From assembly GCA_032718475.1 (NCBI GenBank), contig JAUCBJ010008837.1, forward strand, positions 1-64,000: 64,000 bases of DNA. The letters run 5' to 3'. The stretch is from Nemertoderma westbladi. Its lineage: Eukaryota > Xenacoelomorpha > Nemertodermatida > Nemertodermatidae. Of this stretch, positions 1 through 12,352 are shown piece after piece. The position numbers and the translations under genes were made by a program. The notes beneath the pieces are model-generated. The model ran no database searches and was not told where the DNA came from. It saw only the letters and a list, made by a program, of their open reading frames with translations. The number at the start of each line of letters is the position of its first letter. Position 1 is the first letter of the stretch.

Positions 1-115
1 TAGGCTTTAGAAATGTGGAAATTTTGGAATTCGTAATTAGAAATTTGTGGAATTTGTATTTATCAATGGGAGGCTTAGATCTATAGTTCAGAGACCCGTA
101 GGTTGCTACCGGACT

Positions 116-270
116 CATCCAGTTTCATAAAGTTAACCGAAACGTACATCCAGTTTCATAAAGTTAACCGAAACGTACATCCAGTTTCATAAAGTTAACC
201 GAAACGTACATCCACTTTCATAAAGTTAACCGAAACGTACATCCAGTTTCATAAAGTTATCCGTAACGTA
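116..270. repeat. 31-bp tandem repeat, five copies
   Basis: Five head-to-tail copies of a 31-bp unit start at 116, 147, 178, 209 and 240, each beginning CATCCA and ending AACGTA. The copies are nearly identical (one substitution in copy 4, a few in copy 5). This looks like a minisatellite; no function is visible. Confidence 0.95.
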
Positions 271-563
271 ATTAGGGCCAAGTTTTTATCGATATATAAT
301 ATTCATTCATCTTCGCTATCGGCTTCAGCCCCACTAGCATCTTCTAGATCCTTCTTTCCACCCTTTTTCTACTGTACGCTTACTTACTGTACTTTTATAC
401 TGTACGCTTGGTACTGGTACACAGATGCTGACTAGTAAGGCAAATATTTAAAAATAATATTTAAAAAATTACACAAGTATCATAAAAATTTAACAAAATA
501 AGAAATGAACAAAGTCAGCGGATGGTCAGCTAGACATAGATATGTTATCCATTGATGAATAAT

Positions 564-860
564 AAACGTTAAAAATTAACGTTAAATCAACGTTAAAAAA
601 TTTGGAAATGTCAGATCTCTGTTGATTTTTAACGTATAATTACTGTAAAAAATTAACGTTAAAAATTAACGTTAAAGTAACGTTAAAAAATATGGTATTG
701 TCCGATATTTGTAAATTTTTGACGTATAATTACTGTAAAAAATTAACGTTAAAAATTGACAGAAATCTAACGTATTTTAACGTAGGTTTATGGTTAAATT
801 CTAACTGTCATTTTTTAACGAATGTCTAACATAAACCCAACGTTAGATTAACGTTGGTGG
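564..860. repeat. AACGTT-rich palindromic repeat cluster
   Basis: The self-complementary hexamer AACGTT occurs about nine times in 300 bp, together with two longer copies of a roughly 90-bp segment containing TAATTACTGTAAAAAATTAA. This could be a foldback or MITE-like element, or a tandem array; its ends are not clear. Confidence 0.7.
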
Positions 861-1522
861 TTTGCAGGGTAGACTCAGCCAAATCCAGACAGCCCGTCTC
901 CTTGGACATCCATTTGGTTGCTCTGACTAAATGTCGGCTTGCTTTCATTTTTATTATTGACAGATTGTTAACTTACCAGGAGCTGAGTCGGGCATTGCAG
1001 TTGTTGTGACGGGATCGGAGATCCCGACCGGGTTAGAAATGTACGCGTCACCGTTCTGCTGGGCAGTCGTGCTAGTCGTTTTGGCCGAAGGCCGTTGGGG
1101 AAAACAATACGAGTTTTGTTGTTTCTCAGTATTGATTAACATAGATGATAATAGCACGTACACATGAATATAGCAGAAAAACACAGATTAATTGCTGTTA
1201 ATGGCGGTGACGGTCATTAATTATGACCGGTCTGCACTGACTGAATAACTCAACTGACCGGTAAATCAGTAATGTAGGATAATATATGGTTAACACACAT
1301 TGAATATTGATTTCACCTCTTACTGTACTTTGGCCCTCTGTACCCAATGGATGCTTTCCTGTCCCTAACCACGTGCTCCCCTCCCCACTATTGGCTAATA
1401 TACTAATTGTCGCTTTGGCACTCCCTGTGAGTGTTTCCCCTCGCTGCTAGCCTCTACTAGCTGTATTCCCTCTGAGGTGGTTTGACCTCTCACCTTTCTC
1501 TGTGGCTTTGGGGCTTGTGTCG

Positions 1523-1541
1523 CCCCCCCCCCCCCCCCCCC
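1523..1541. repeat. Poly-C run of 19 bases
   Basis: A homopolymer of 19 C residues; its length is likely to be polymorphic or assembly-sensitive. Confidence 0.9.
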
Positions 1542-2550
1542 AATGTTGGTTATGATACGAGATTAATATTGGTAATCTCTATCCCCAACATATTGCTAAA
1601 ATGCCACTATCCCATTTTCTGGTGGAATGAAGTGGAATTGAATCCGCTTACAGTTGTAGTAGAGACCATCCACTGAGGCATTGATACAGCACAGGGCTAA
1701 TACGTAATAAGGGAGTTAGTTGGATGCGGCTTTGTTAAAAGGAGGAACTGTATGTATAATAATCGGATTTTGTGTGTTATTATTAGATAATCACATATTA
1801 GAGTCATTATGAAATGGCAACGTTCTGTATGAAAGCGTCCTAATTATAGTTGGCCTTCTATAGGTAGTAGCTGAGTCTGTTACAGGGCAAGAGGCAGCTA
1901 TTAAATAGCAACACTGTCTCGAACGAGTTCGGTATACTGATGTAATTCACATTAGGTGGCGCGGCCTATTTCTACTGTAGTAGGTGGGGTCTAAATTCGA
2001 GGGCGATAGTGTTCGCTAACGCCGCAAAGATACGCATTTATTTTTCTTTGTTTTTGAATATGATCATGTTTATGTACTATTCCGTCTTTATTTCCACGCA
2101 CGTTTATTTGCTAAATATCTCTTTCGTATTTATCCCAGTATCACTTTCATTGATCTTTCATTTGTTCTATAATTGTTTACACTACTTTCGTATTACTTTG
2201 TTTCCGTTATTTCACATATTTTACCTTTACATAATCACTTTACATACTTACCCTGACCCGTGCTTGTTCCATCTCCCAGAAAGTAATTTTGTAAGTAATT
2301 CAAATAGTCCTTAATTAACAAACATTATAGTGATATTTTTTGATTTGAAAGCTGTCATTGATAAAACTTCAGTCTAGATTTGTTTCTTTTTGGAATATTT
2401 TACACCTTTGTACTATACCTTTCATTCTTGCTGGTCTAAATGTTCGAACCTTTATTTAATTCTCGGCCAATTTAATAAATAATAGCGTAGGTATCATCCT
2501 TTGACCCTGAGACGCTTGACGACGTCCGGCAGTCTTGTGGATTTCATAAG

Positions 2551-2687
2551 TAGGCTGCCCGTGATCCTCTTACAAGGCTCTCGGCGGGCTAGCTGACCAT
2601 TATACAGTATATTAGTATCTCATCAATCATTTCTCAGTAGGCTGCCTGTGATCCCCTAACAAGGCTCTCGGCGGCTTGGCTGACCAT
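2551..2687. repeat. Two copies of a 50-bp direct repeat
   Basis: Segments at 2551-2600 and 2638-2687 both begin TAGGCTGCC and contain AAGGCTCTCGGCGG followed by GCTGACCAT. They are about 90% identical. No function is apparent. Confidence 0.85.
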
Positions 2688-2860
2688 ATCACACATCAAA
2701 TTAATATTTCATTTGGGCGAGAGTCAGATATTGGTTCGTGTACATTTCTGACAGCGAAGATCACCCCCTCTCTATCCATCCACATTGTAACTTAATTAAT
2801 ACATCACTGCTCTAACCAATCAAAATAGAGATTCACTTCACACCTTTTCCAATGATAAAC

Positions 2861-2865
2861 ACAAT
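2861..2865. repeat. Target-site duplication ACAAT, left copy (BEL)
   Basis: ACAAT lies directly outside the LTR that starts at 2866. The same five bases follow the other LTR at 52317-52321. A 5-bp duplication is usual for BEL/Pao integrases, and it ties LTRs 47 kb apart to one insertion. Confidence 0.88.
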
Positions 2866-4043
2866 TGTTCGCGCTTTTAGACCTTTAGCAGTTTAACCTG
2901 CCAAATTTAGGTGTCTTCTAGGTTATAAATCGACTTTAGCCTATAACAAGTATTTGATACACATAAAACTACATTAGCCGAAGCCAGCCTATGCGCGATC
3001 ATTCACCCACGGTTAAGGGAGACTGGATTCGGATGCTCTGACCTTATTGCGGTGTAGGCCTACTGTATTATTCGATTGATCGTTAATATATAATCTCTGA
3101 GAAATATTATTCACTTTCGGGAAATATTAACAGTTCCTTTAGGACGTGGCGCTCTAAGTATGTAAACAGAGTTATGACTTACACTAAACACAACGGGATG
3201 GCTTATGATTTACGTATAAGGCGCATTCTTTAGGAAATGCTTTGTTATCTATCACACTCATGCACACTACCGCACACTGCTGCACACTGATCTGCCGACC
3301 TTCACTAATTTTGATCATATATAAGGAGAACAGCAACTGACACATGTAGGGTCTATGAAATAGCATTCAATTCACTCCAAAACCACTATAATGTAAGTCG
3401 CAATTGCTATATGTAACCGGTCTCACTAACCTTCAGTATATCAAGAAGATTGGGGTTTTCTGATTATTTATCGATATTCTCCAAATATAACAACATTCCA
3501 TTAACTGATAACAATTAATAACCGACAGTAAATAGCAGTAAAATAATGCGGTGAAAGGTATGTATAGTATGGTATGGGCTGACAATATGAGCAGTTTGAT
3601 AACAGTTATACGTTTCTATGATCAAAGCCGTTCTAATGTTTGGCTAAAGTCTGAAACACAGAATAATTCCACAGCCGATGTTCTGGGCTCAGGAAAAAAG
3701 GTAAACAAAGACCATAATGCATTGCGCGATTTCCCGGAGGCTTCTGTGCAAATAAAATGAAAATCGCTCTGATTGGTCGAGCCAAACAAAGAACAAAGAA
3801 AGCTCTACGAGGACATATCAGCTGATAGATGTCGTCATCTGAACTACACTGTATCAAGAGTATTTTGGCGTATTGCAGCATAAAATCGCTAGTTATGTCC
3901 GCTAAAGTACACATACAGAAAAATGGCTTTTTATGTCCACTAAAACACCTACACAGTAAGAAAACGGCTTTTTATGTCCACTAAAACACCTACAGAGTAC
4001 TTTGCGGGAAAAATGACTAGCTAGATCCGCAAAAGCCTTTACA
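2866..4043 (-). repeat. BEL element 3' LTR
   Basis: An 1178-bp segment starting TGTTCGCG and ending CTTTACA on the plus strand is repeated in the same orientation at 51147-52316. The element reads on the minus strand, so this is its 3' LTR. The largest indel between copies is near 3783-3800, where this copy has extra bases. Open frames inside it are present in both LTRs and look like chance frames. Confidence 0.93.
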
Positions 4044-4053
4044 CCGCTCCCAG
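4044..4053 (-). other. Candidate polypurine tract of the BEL element
   Basis: On the minus strand the bases just before the 3' LTR read CTGGGAGCGG, the position and composition expected of the primer for plus-strand DNA synthesis. Confidence 0.55.
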
Positions 4054-4121
4054 AAAATGGGATTTAATTCTATAAAATATAAAAAATCACAGTTTCTAAA
4101 ATATAAAAATACTCTAAACAG

Positions 4122-5672
4122 TTAGTCTTTCTTGCGCGGACGGCGTTTACGCAGTTTTTTGAGGCTAGCAAGAGTCCTTTTCTCTTTGGGGCGAGCCACT
4201 TTACTAGGAGGGCTATAACTCCTGGGTGAAAGGGTGCAATACAATTGCATCGGAAGGTTTAGGATTACGGTCGGTGTATCCGCCGGTCGAGGTACCTGGT
4301 TGATCGATATCAACCTCAGTGGAACGAGGTCGAACAACCTTGAGAGCGCATTTTAAGACAGCAGCTCTTACTGGTCCCTGGCGGCTCGTTTGCACGAAAG
4401 CGGTAGGTGGACTGTGTGTAGTGAAAAATTTCCTCGGTTTGATGATTCTTTTCAACTCGCATTCTCAGACTCTATCGGAATCGATATGCTTCTCCTCGAG
4501 CTGATTTTCCTCCGCTTGTTGTTGGAAGCATTCGGCTAAAACTCTTTTAGAGTAGAGTCGTCCAAGTTCGATATCTTCTTAGAGATTCTGGATTTCCTGA
4601 TCGAACTGAGATAAAGCTAATTCGTTTACCGCTTGGACTTGCTGCTGCAATTTACGTTTCTCTAAACAATTGCAGGTTCCTTTTCCGATCTTTTGACGAA
4701 TAGTGTCCAATTCGTTTCGTACAACTCTCTCCTCCGCCTCGGTGACAGGTTGTATCGGGTTAAACCGGGACGATGATACGGTTTAATGGCGATATTAGAT
4801 GTCCGCGTCCCAATCCGACTAGGTAAGATGGGAGAATATTTAGGGAGCCCACAACCGGAGTGCCACCGACTAATTGTTCGGGTAACACTAGATCTTTGAA
4901 CAGTGAGTACAGTTCGGGAGGATCCGTGATACTATTAGGATCAAGAATCTGAGGTCTAACGAGGGAATGAGGAGGTCTGACCGAGTATTCCGGAACTCTG
5001 ATCATAGGTTTATTTAAGGATCGTTTGAATCGAGCGAGCGTAGGTGATACATCGAACAAGTTTCGCTCGAAACTCCCGTAAATATAGCGAGTAAAACTGT
5101 GTTTAAAGCAATGTCTCCGTGGATGTTTATGTCTTTCCGTTTGTTGGTTGGGTCTTGGGCATTCATCGCAATAATACCAAAGACGCATGTCTTGTAGGGG
5201 AAACGCTGGTGATATTTATTCGGTTTTACAATGTTTCTCTCAAGAATTCCAAATATACGTTGGAGTTACCGCGTTTATCCGGTTCTTTAACATCTTCTCT
5301 TTCGAGTCGATTTCGAATAGAATTTTCGCATTCGATTTTCAGTTTATCGTTCCGACTCCGCTGGGTATGATATTTAAATAAAACCATTTCCCTTTCGGTG
5401 TCTATATCGTCCGTATCGTGTAAATCGATAGGATGGCCAGTAGTTAAGAAGTCCATATACGTACCATTACGATGCGTGTAGCGAGCGGTGAATTTTCTAT
5501 AGTCCAATTCACGCGTGAGTTGCTCCTGGGACATTGGCGGTTCGATATAACGACCATCGTCCTCCGTAGTAGTTGGACTAGCATCGCCGCGTATTAAGCT
5601 ATCAACAAACGCTTGCAACGGTAGAGTATATCGCTCCCTGATACCAAGATCATCTTCTATCAACTCAGTCAT
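4122..5672 (-). pseudogene. Third ORF of the BEL element (function unknown, broken)
   Basis: Downstream of integrase and before the 3' LTR lies a coding-like stretch in several frames. An open frame from 5672 to 5226 encodes an acidic 148-residue start. A frame from 5188 to 4760 has a Cys/His cluster (CDEC followed by H, H and C-x3-H residues). A Glu/Gln-rich, probably coiled-coil region at about 4740-4460 is interrupted by at least two stops. A frame from 4337 ends in a very basic tail (KKLRKRRPRKKD) at 4122. There is no signal peptide or membrane segment, so it does not look like an envelope gene. I do not recognise the product. The pieces were probably one gene of about 450-500 codons now broken by frameshifts. 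Confidence 0.5.
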
Positions 5673-5777
5673 AGCTGCTATATGAGTTTATCAATATTAT
5701 AATGAGTTTATAATTAGGCTAGCGGGCGTCGCTGCCTACCCCTCACGGCCCCCGGACAGTGCAAGATCCTCAGCGCT

Positions 5778-5869
5778 GATGTACTGTCGCCGCTGTGCCT
5801 ATCGCCAACATAGTAGCTGCACAGATGTACTGTCGCCGCTGTGCCTATCGCCAACATAGTAGCTGCACA
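5778..5869. repeat. Perfect 46-bp tandem duplication
   Basis: Two adjoining identical 46-bp units start at 5778 and 5824, each beginning GATGTACTGTCGCC. They lie in the noncoding part of the BEL element between pol and the third ORF. Confidence 0.9.
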
Positions 5870-6540
5870 ACGACAATAACAACCAGCGCGAGTCAGTCCA
5901 CTGTCCGTCCCAAGGGCTTAGATTTACTTCAGGTTCTTACTGCAGAGTTAGGGCTACTTTCACAATTGCGACTCGCTACTGTAAACACACTTTAGTAGTA
6001 ACATTCACCTATAAACGCACAAATTCCACACAACTGTAACAAACCGCACACATTCGGGCCATTTGTCCATTAGTCAAGTGCCTTCCAGAATGCCACGTTA
6101 TTATTGGGTATCCTTGGATACTAGCAGTGTGCTATTTATTCCTTATGCTATTCAATGGGGCAAGCTTTATTGTTCTTTTAACTCACTTCTAATTCTAGCG
6201 TGGTTGTTGCCATGGTGACATTATGGAAAGCTAGCAGTAGAATTAGGGTAATTCTCATGCATACAGATCTGGGATGCTATTTAATAGTAGTTCTTTAATT
6301 GTCAATATTCCTCTTTATACATGATTTTATGAATTTTATCGGCTATTGACTATATATTGGAGATTCTCGCACCTTAATACACTTAATAGGGTGAATCTCC
6401 GCTCCCATGATCTATTAATTAATGGAATTTTGGGAATGTTATAAATTGCATAAAATGACAATTTATCAAATTCATTAAAAGAGATGAATTTAAATTTATT
6501 CCCGTAAATTTTATTATTTAATATTAAAAATATACACAAT

Positions 6541-6880
6541 TTTATTCCAGAACATGTCTGGGGACTGGGATCCTTGATTCTAGGAAATTTGTCTTTTTAA
6601 GAGTATCGGTAAGTGCTATGATATCTTAATATACTAGAATTTTAAAGGATCTAAAATTTTACAGATTTTAATTTATAGATTTTCTAGAGTTAACTTGTAT
6701 GTAGTTACTCTATTGTATTTATTTGACAGATTTTACAAATATTAATAGTTAATATTTAAGATGGGCACCGGTTTATTCCAGAACATGTCTGGGGACGTTA
6801 ACCATTGATTCTAGAATTTTGTCTTTCAAGTATATCGGTGGGTGCTGCGATATCTTAATCGACTAGAATTACAGATGGTC
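6541..6880. repeat. Two direct repeats in the BEL 3' noncoding region
   Basis: Copies at about 6541-6655 and 6772-6880 share TTTATTCCAGAACATGTCTG and a following segment ending in GATATCTTAAT then ACTAGAATT. The remaining 5870-7400 sequence is AT-rich and shows no gene. Confidence 0.75.
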
Positions 6881-7426
6881 AAAGGGTTTAACAGATTTAT
6901 TTTGCGTTTTACGCTACTGTTAAAGGGACATCACGCTACTATATGTATTATTTAATATGCGGTATGAGAGCAATATCGCAAGAAGCAATGTCAGTGAGAA
7001 GAGGCAAGTCGTTTCCAAGGTCTACCCAGAGCTTGGTTTAGCCGAGACACGAGGATCTGAACTTTGCATTCCTAATACTCTACTTACCAATAATACTTAA
7101 ATATAGTAGGAGCTTTATTGTACTTTAATAAGTACGGACATTTCATCTTACTGTAGTCACGTATTTATAATATGATACGAACAGTAAGGAAAGAGAATAA
7201 TAATTATTTCTCGCCGTCGCACTAAATATATAATATATAAGTAATTAAGTAATAAACGCGAATATATATGTGGCACTAATCTACTAAATAATCGCTAAAA
7301 TAACATTCTAATAAATAAAAGTTAAAGAAAACGATTATAATAAAATTACATAATAATACATACATAAGTATAAAATAATAAAAGCAAATATAAAATAATA
7401 TAGTCACACACCCACTCCAGACGCTG

Positions 7427-8643
7427 TTACGTTGGGGAGTCCCTAGATGTTTGTTGGATTAGGGAGGTGGTCGTGGGAAGAGTATCTTGCCTTCCATAGT
7501 TTCCGGAGAGTTCTCTGTCTCTTTCCAGTAAACATAAACGACCAACTGGGCGATTGAGCTGCTGCATCTCGAAGACAATTCCCGGTTTCTTAAAGTTACG
7601 TCGCATGACGACGAGTTCTACCGATCGCACCAAACCATCATCCGAGATATGAGTCTCGATGATACGACCTGTCTGCCACCGCTTACGTGGAAGATCTGAA
7701 TCCACAATAAGGACCATGTCTCCGGCGCTGACGTTTTCTTGCTGCGCAAACCACTTAGTTCGAAGTTGTTCGAAGGCAGATAATGTTTTTCGAAATGGTC
7801 AGCGAAACGATGGGATAACAACTGCATAAGTTGCCAAGTTTGCCGGCAGTATTCATCTCCGTCCGTGATTTCCGATCGTGGGAGCATGGCTACAGGTTTC
7901 TTCAGTAGGAAGTGCGCGGGTGTTAGCGCTTCCAGGGAATCGGGACTCGATGAGACTGGCATAAGCGGTCTCTCGTTGAGATAGGCGGCGATTTCCTCCA
8001 TTAATGTCCGCAAAAGTTCGTCGGTGAGATACGCGCGGCACGGCACTATAAAGTGAAATGCGGTCTTCACGCTTCTGATTAATCTCTCCCAACTTCCTCC
8101 CCACCACGGGGCGTCGGCGGCGTTGAAGGCCCAGCTAGACGCTGTTACCCTTAGCTGATCATCCACCTGTCTTTGGTTCCAATCTTTAACGTAAGCCTTG
8201 ATTTCATTGTTGGCACCAATGAAGTTCGTTCCCTTATCAGATCTCATCGTGTTACTAGTTCCAAAGCGAGCGATCTGTCGGCGTAAGCTCAATACGAAGC
8301 TATTGGTAGATAAATCGTTCACCATATCGAGATGGATAGCTCTACAAGTCATACAGACAAAGATGACACACCATCTCTTGACTATAGTCCTAGCACGATA
8401 TACTTCAATAGGGCCAAATAAATCCACACCGGTATTAGTAAAGGGTGGTTCATAGAAGCTTACTCGTTCCCTAGGTAATTCTGCCTCTCGCTGTGTTAAA
8501 GGCCTACTGAACGCTTTCCTACAGGGTATACAGTTCCTAAGAACTTGGTTCAGAGCTCTACGGGGTTTATAAAAATAATAGCGAGTTCGAATTTCGCTAA
8601 GAACTCGTTCTCTACCAGCATGATAAAAGCCTACTGTGAACAT
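7427..8643 (-). pseudogene. BEL integrase (frameshifted)
   Basis: The frame ending at 7618 (read from 8643) encodes a retroviral-type integrase core. A C-x2-C pair (residues 38-41) is the remains of the zinc domain. The DDE triad is visible as D in VDLFGPIEV (about 74), D in MRSDKGTNF (about 136) and E in GGSWERLIRS (about 186). After a frameshift near 7740-7790 the last domain continues in another frame (7717-7427) with VDSDLPRKRWQTGRI, typical of the BEL integrase C-terminal domain (DUF5641-like). This enzyme inserts the cDNA into chromosomes. The core residues survive, but the ORF is separated from RNase H upstream by another break near 8660. Confidence 0.9.
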
Positions 8644-8665
8644 CTACAATCATCTTGATTTGTAT

Positions 8666-9862
8666 TTAAAGATTTCTAATGAGTATGGGAAACTTAGTGT
8701 CAAAGGGTAATGGAGCATTAGTTAGTCTTCCTCCAACAAGTATTAACCCATCTATCATTGTGCTAGAGAAACGATCCCTTAAGCGCATCTGTGGATTTCT
8801 CAACAACAGGAAATACTTATCGGAATCCTCATAGCATTGCAGGAGTCTCAGTATCTGCTTATTGGTTTCTTCATGCTCCTGGTAACTGATCTGCTCCTTC
8901 AGAAACCTTTCTGATATCTTATATTTGGGAAGATCTTTAACAACATGGACGTGCGCAGATGTCGGTGGAGCGGTATCGCTAGCGATCTTCGTCCTGGAGT
9001 AGTGATGATGAAAACATCGCTTTAAATAAGCAACGGCCTTACAAAGCCGATTCCAGGAGCTATAGTGATGTATCGCTCTCTGCAGGCTGCGAGACGTCTG
9101 GTGTTCCAGATTTCCAATCTCTCTCTCTGATTTCCACAACAGACTTATTTGTGGCGGGGAATTGTGGATCCAAAGCATCGTCTCCGGAAACGTGTAGTAC
9201 AGACAGATCTATCGCGGGTTTAAATAACTTCGATTTACTCGCCCGGGTTTTAGGTTTGACTTTCTCCGCTCCCTTGACTTGTCTAATCTCAGCCGTGGTA
9301 AGATGAGGAGGCCATTCATCCTCTTCCTTACTCAGGAAGTCGGGTCCACCCAACCAGTCTGGAGTATCTATCAGTTCCTGTGGAGTCGCTCCCCTGGAGG
9401 CGATATCGGCTGGATTAATCGTCCCGGGGCAATGTCTCCATTGATCTATCTTCGTACGACTAAGTATAATGGCTACTCTGTTGGTAACGAAGATGCTGAA
9501 CTGACAAACTTCATTGGTTATATACTCCAACACGAGTAAAGCATTGGTCCAATAGACAGTTTTCTCCAGTGGATAGTCGATCTGTTCTGTTACATTCCGG
9601 CCGATGGCTGTAGCGTATAGAGCCGCTTTTAACTCCGCTCGAGGAACTTTCAACTTGTTGTTTATCAAGGCCTTAGAGGTAACCAAGGCGACCTTAATTC
9701 CATCCGGAGTTTAACTCTCAGGTAGGCTACTATACCTATTCCCATGTTGCTGGCGTCTCCAAACATATGGAGTTGATAGGAATACGTGGGGAGAACATGA
9801 CCAAAATATGAACGGGAAATTAGAAAGTTCTCGATGGATGGTAGAGAATCCTCCCATTTCAT
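8666..9862 (-). pseudogene. BEL pol: RNase H-like region and integrase N-terminus (broken)
   Basis: Three overlapping minus-strand frames (9862-9665, 9686-9060, 9178-8666) carry one ancestral coding sequence. They include a stretch with VPRAELKAA and PADIASRG typical of the BEL RNase H/A17 region, and a lead-in to the integrase zinc domain. Switches between frames near 9680 and 9100, and a break near 8660, show small indels. The product would degrade the RNA strand during reverse transcription. It joins the reverse transcriptase frame upstream through one in-frame TGA at 9899-9901. Confidence 0.82.
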
Positions 9863-9898
9863 CCACTTCTTTAATAGTTCTCCCTTAAGTGGATCGTC

Positions 9899-10522
9899 TC
9901 ATGAGTGGTTTTCAAGCCACATTTGTTGTACTAAACTCAGAGCAATCAATATAACTGGGCTAATAAATCCCAATTGATCGAAATAAGTGCTCAGGATACT
10001 TAGACAAATCCGTTTAGTCTGAACTGGATTATCTCGCTGTTTTAGCTGGAAAAACAGGATATCTCTCTCCGTGTCCCATTTCAAACCAAGCGTCTTGGTT
10101 TCTGGAAGATCGTCCTTGATTAGGTCTAGATCTTTAACTCCTCGGACTTCTACCGGGATCGATTCCAGAAACTCACGGGAGTTGCTGGTGAATTTAGTTA
10201 ATCGAAATCCACCTCTTTTCAAGCACTCTACCATTCCTTTGGCGACATCAATGGCTTCTTCCACCAATGGGAGGGACTTTAAATTGTCGTCCATGTATAT
10301 ATCCCGTTTGATGTTGTCGATAACCTCTTTGGAGAAGGCATCCCGGTTGTCATCAGCAGTGGTGCGCACTACTGAGCAGGCGTTTGAAGGGCTCGAGATG
10401 ATCCCAAAAGCCTGGATGGTCATCCAGTACTCCACCGGTTTCTGGTTGAGGTCTCCTTCAGGCCAGCACAGAAATCGTAGGCTGTCTCGATCTCTATCCA
10501 GCGCCTTAACTTGTAAGAACAT
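9899..10522 (-). pseudogene. BEL reverse transcriptase, catalytic half
   Basis: This frame contains DIEGMFLQV near its start (first catalytic Asp) and the YMDD box within DIYMDDNLKS (paired catalytic Asp). It continues without a shift from the frame above; the break is an in-frame TAA at 10553-10555. It ends at a TGA (9899-9901) in a position where the family usually has Trp, so a single G-to-A change is enough to explain it. Confidence 0.9.
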
Positions 10523-10552
10523 GCCTTCTATATCAGAGGCGAAAGCGATTGA

Positions 10553-12346
10553 TTATTGTCGTAATCTTAAGAGTATTCCCAACAAGGATTGTAGTAAGTT
10601 GGGTCCTGGCAACAACTCGGAGTTAAGGGATTGGCCCATGTAGAGGGCGGAGCCGTCAAATACTACCCGGACTTCGTTGGGTTTACCGGGTTTGGGAACG
10701 TAATGGTGTGTTAAATAGTACGTTCTCTCAGTTATGGGTGTTCCTTCCGGTACTCGCTCCACATATCCCTTGTCAATGAATTTCTTCAGCTGGGTCTTGT
10801 ACATCTCCTTAGCTGAAGCATTTGCCGTAAGGCGTCGATGTAGCTGCGCAATTCTCTTCTCCGCCAAGGGTAGGTTGTTTATAAAATTGAGTTCTCGCCG
10901 TCGGAAGGGCAGACCAATCTCATATCTACCTTGATCTTTAAGAAAACGTGTAGTCGTTTCTTGTATCTGCTTGGCTCTTTCTTCTTCTACCGATAGGGCC
11001 TTATCGTAGGAATTGGGCTCTACAGCCTCTTGAGTAAAGAATCGTACGGCGTGTTCATCACGAGTCTTCGCGTTGTAGCGATCTATCACTTCATTCAGTT
11101 CGTCGTTGTAGTCGACTTGTCCTGCTGGATGAATGAGGTGACATAGGTTCACTTGGTTTTGCCAAGTTTTGTTTTCTGTAAGGAGGTCGATGGTATTCTC
11201 CTCATCGAAGAGTTGGTGGATATCGTCATTATCTGACGAGTATGGTATTCCCTCAGTTGTGTCGTCTACCTCACTGATCTCCTCTTCCCATTCACTTACC
11301 TGGTAGACCCGTTCTTTGGGTAACCTTTCCATGAGAGTTCTACGGGAAGGGCCAGTAAAGTACCAACCTACTCTAGTTCTTCCCGCATAGGTTTGTAGTG
11401 GTTGCGGTTGAGCAGGCCGTTTCTCCAATGTCTCAAGCGCCTCATGCGCATTTTGGCCGATGAGTATTTGCACTCCAGGGTAGTCTGTGTTGAATCTAGG
11501 TATCTTATGCTGCTGGGTGAAGTCGTCCTCATCCCAGTTATAAGGTTCCACTTGGCTGGTAGCGAAGTTCTTTATCGCCACCATTTTTACTGACCTTATA
11601 CTGTGTTCTCCTAGTTCATCCTGGGGGGTGGACAACGCGCCTACATAGTAATCTGTAGTTACTGTAGATTTCCAAACCTGCATAATTCCTGACATGTTCA
11701 ACTTAGTTCGGAACTTGGGTTGTCCAGCAAAGATGTCTTCGGCTAGTTCTTTGTCGATGAATGTTCCTGTGCTGCTGGAGTCAAGGAGGGCGTTCACTAT
11801 ATAGCTCTTTTTTGGCCCGTGGACTCTCAACTGCACTACGGGAAATTCTCGGATTCCTACGTTGGAAGTTGGTGCTTTCCAAGATGGTTGTCGGTCAGGA
11901 GTAGTTAGGGGGAGCTCACTGTCGGTTTCTTTCTCATACGTAAGTGCTCGATACACTGCGGTATTTATTAGGTAACAAGATTCGTTTTTGTCGGAGAATT
12001 CATCCGTATAGAATCCTTCCATCTCAGAACTTTGGTCAGTGTCGTTCACATCACTGAATTGGACATGTAGTTCGGACTCACTTACCTGACTCGGGCGGTT
12101 TCTTTCGAATTCAGTGTGCAACAAGATATGATGTTTCGCGCCGAACTTTGCACACCTTGTGTCGGAATAACAGGTTCGCCGTTGGTGTCCTTGTCTGAGG
12201 CAATTATAACACAACCGCTTATCCCACATGACTTCACGTCTATCTTTTAGTGATTTCTTTAAAAATTTATCACATACACTTAAATGGTGGGGCCCGTCGC
12301 ACAGCGCACATTTTGGTTTGATGTTACTCACCTTACCTTGGGTAAC
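10553..12346 (-). pseudogene. BEL pol start: zinc knuckles, aspartic protease, RT N-terminus
   Basis: The BEL reading frame enters from the Polinton A junction at 12352/12347; the apparent start further right (12436) is only TIR sequence in frame. In order it shows two CCHC zinc knuckles (CALCDGPHHLSVC and CYNCLRQGHQRRTC), an aspartic protease of the BEL type with ALLDSSSTGTF (the usual active-site Gly after Asp-Ser is Ser here), an acidic linker, and the reverse transcriptase finger region (HHYVPKPGKPNEVRVVFDG). Protease processes the polyprotein; RT copies the RNA. The frame ends at a TAA at 10553-10555 inside the RT. Confidence 0.9.
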
Positions 12347-12352
12347 GTTGTG
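12347..12352. repeat. Target-site duplication GTTGTG, left copy (Polinton A)
   Basis: GTTGTG precedes the Polinton end AGTAGTAGGG and is repeated after the other end at 27205-27210. Six-base duplications are diagnostic of Polinton integration. Confidence 0.95.

Larger units (their letters stand above)
1..2860. other. Left flank, no recognisable gene
   Basis: No reading frame here has a recognisable domain or coding look; the open frames are short and AT-rich. The stretch holds the simple and tandem repeats listed separately. If the BEL element entered the 3' LTR of the Gypsy element at the other end of the window, the right part of this flank, adjoining 2860, should be the remainder of that LTR, but the partner LTR needed to test this lies outside the window. 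Confidence 0.5.

Noticed and set aside
116-270. CRISPR-like array
   Set aside because: The 31-bp units abut without spacers and the context is eukaryotic; it is a minisatellite.
2009-2314. 101-residue hydrophobic frame in the left flank
   Set aside because: Phe/Tyr/Ile-rich translation of AT-rich DNA, with no start context, neighbours or conservation to support it.
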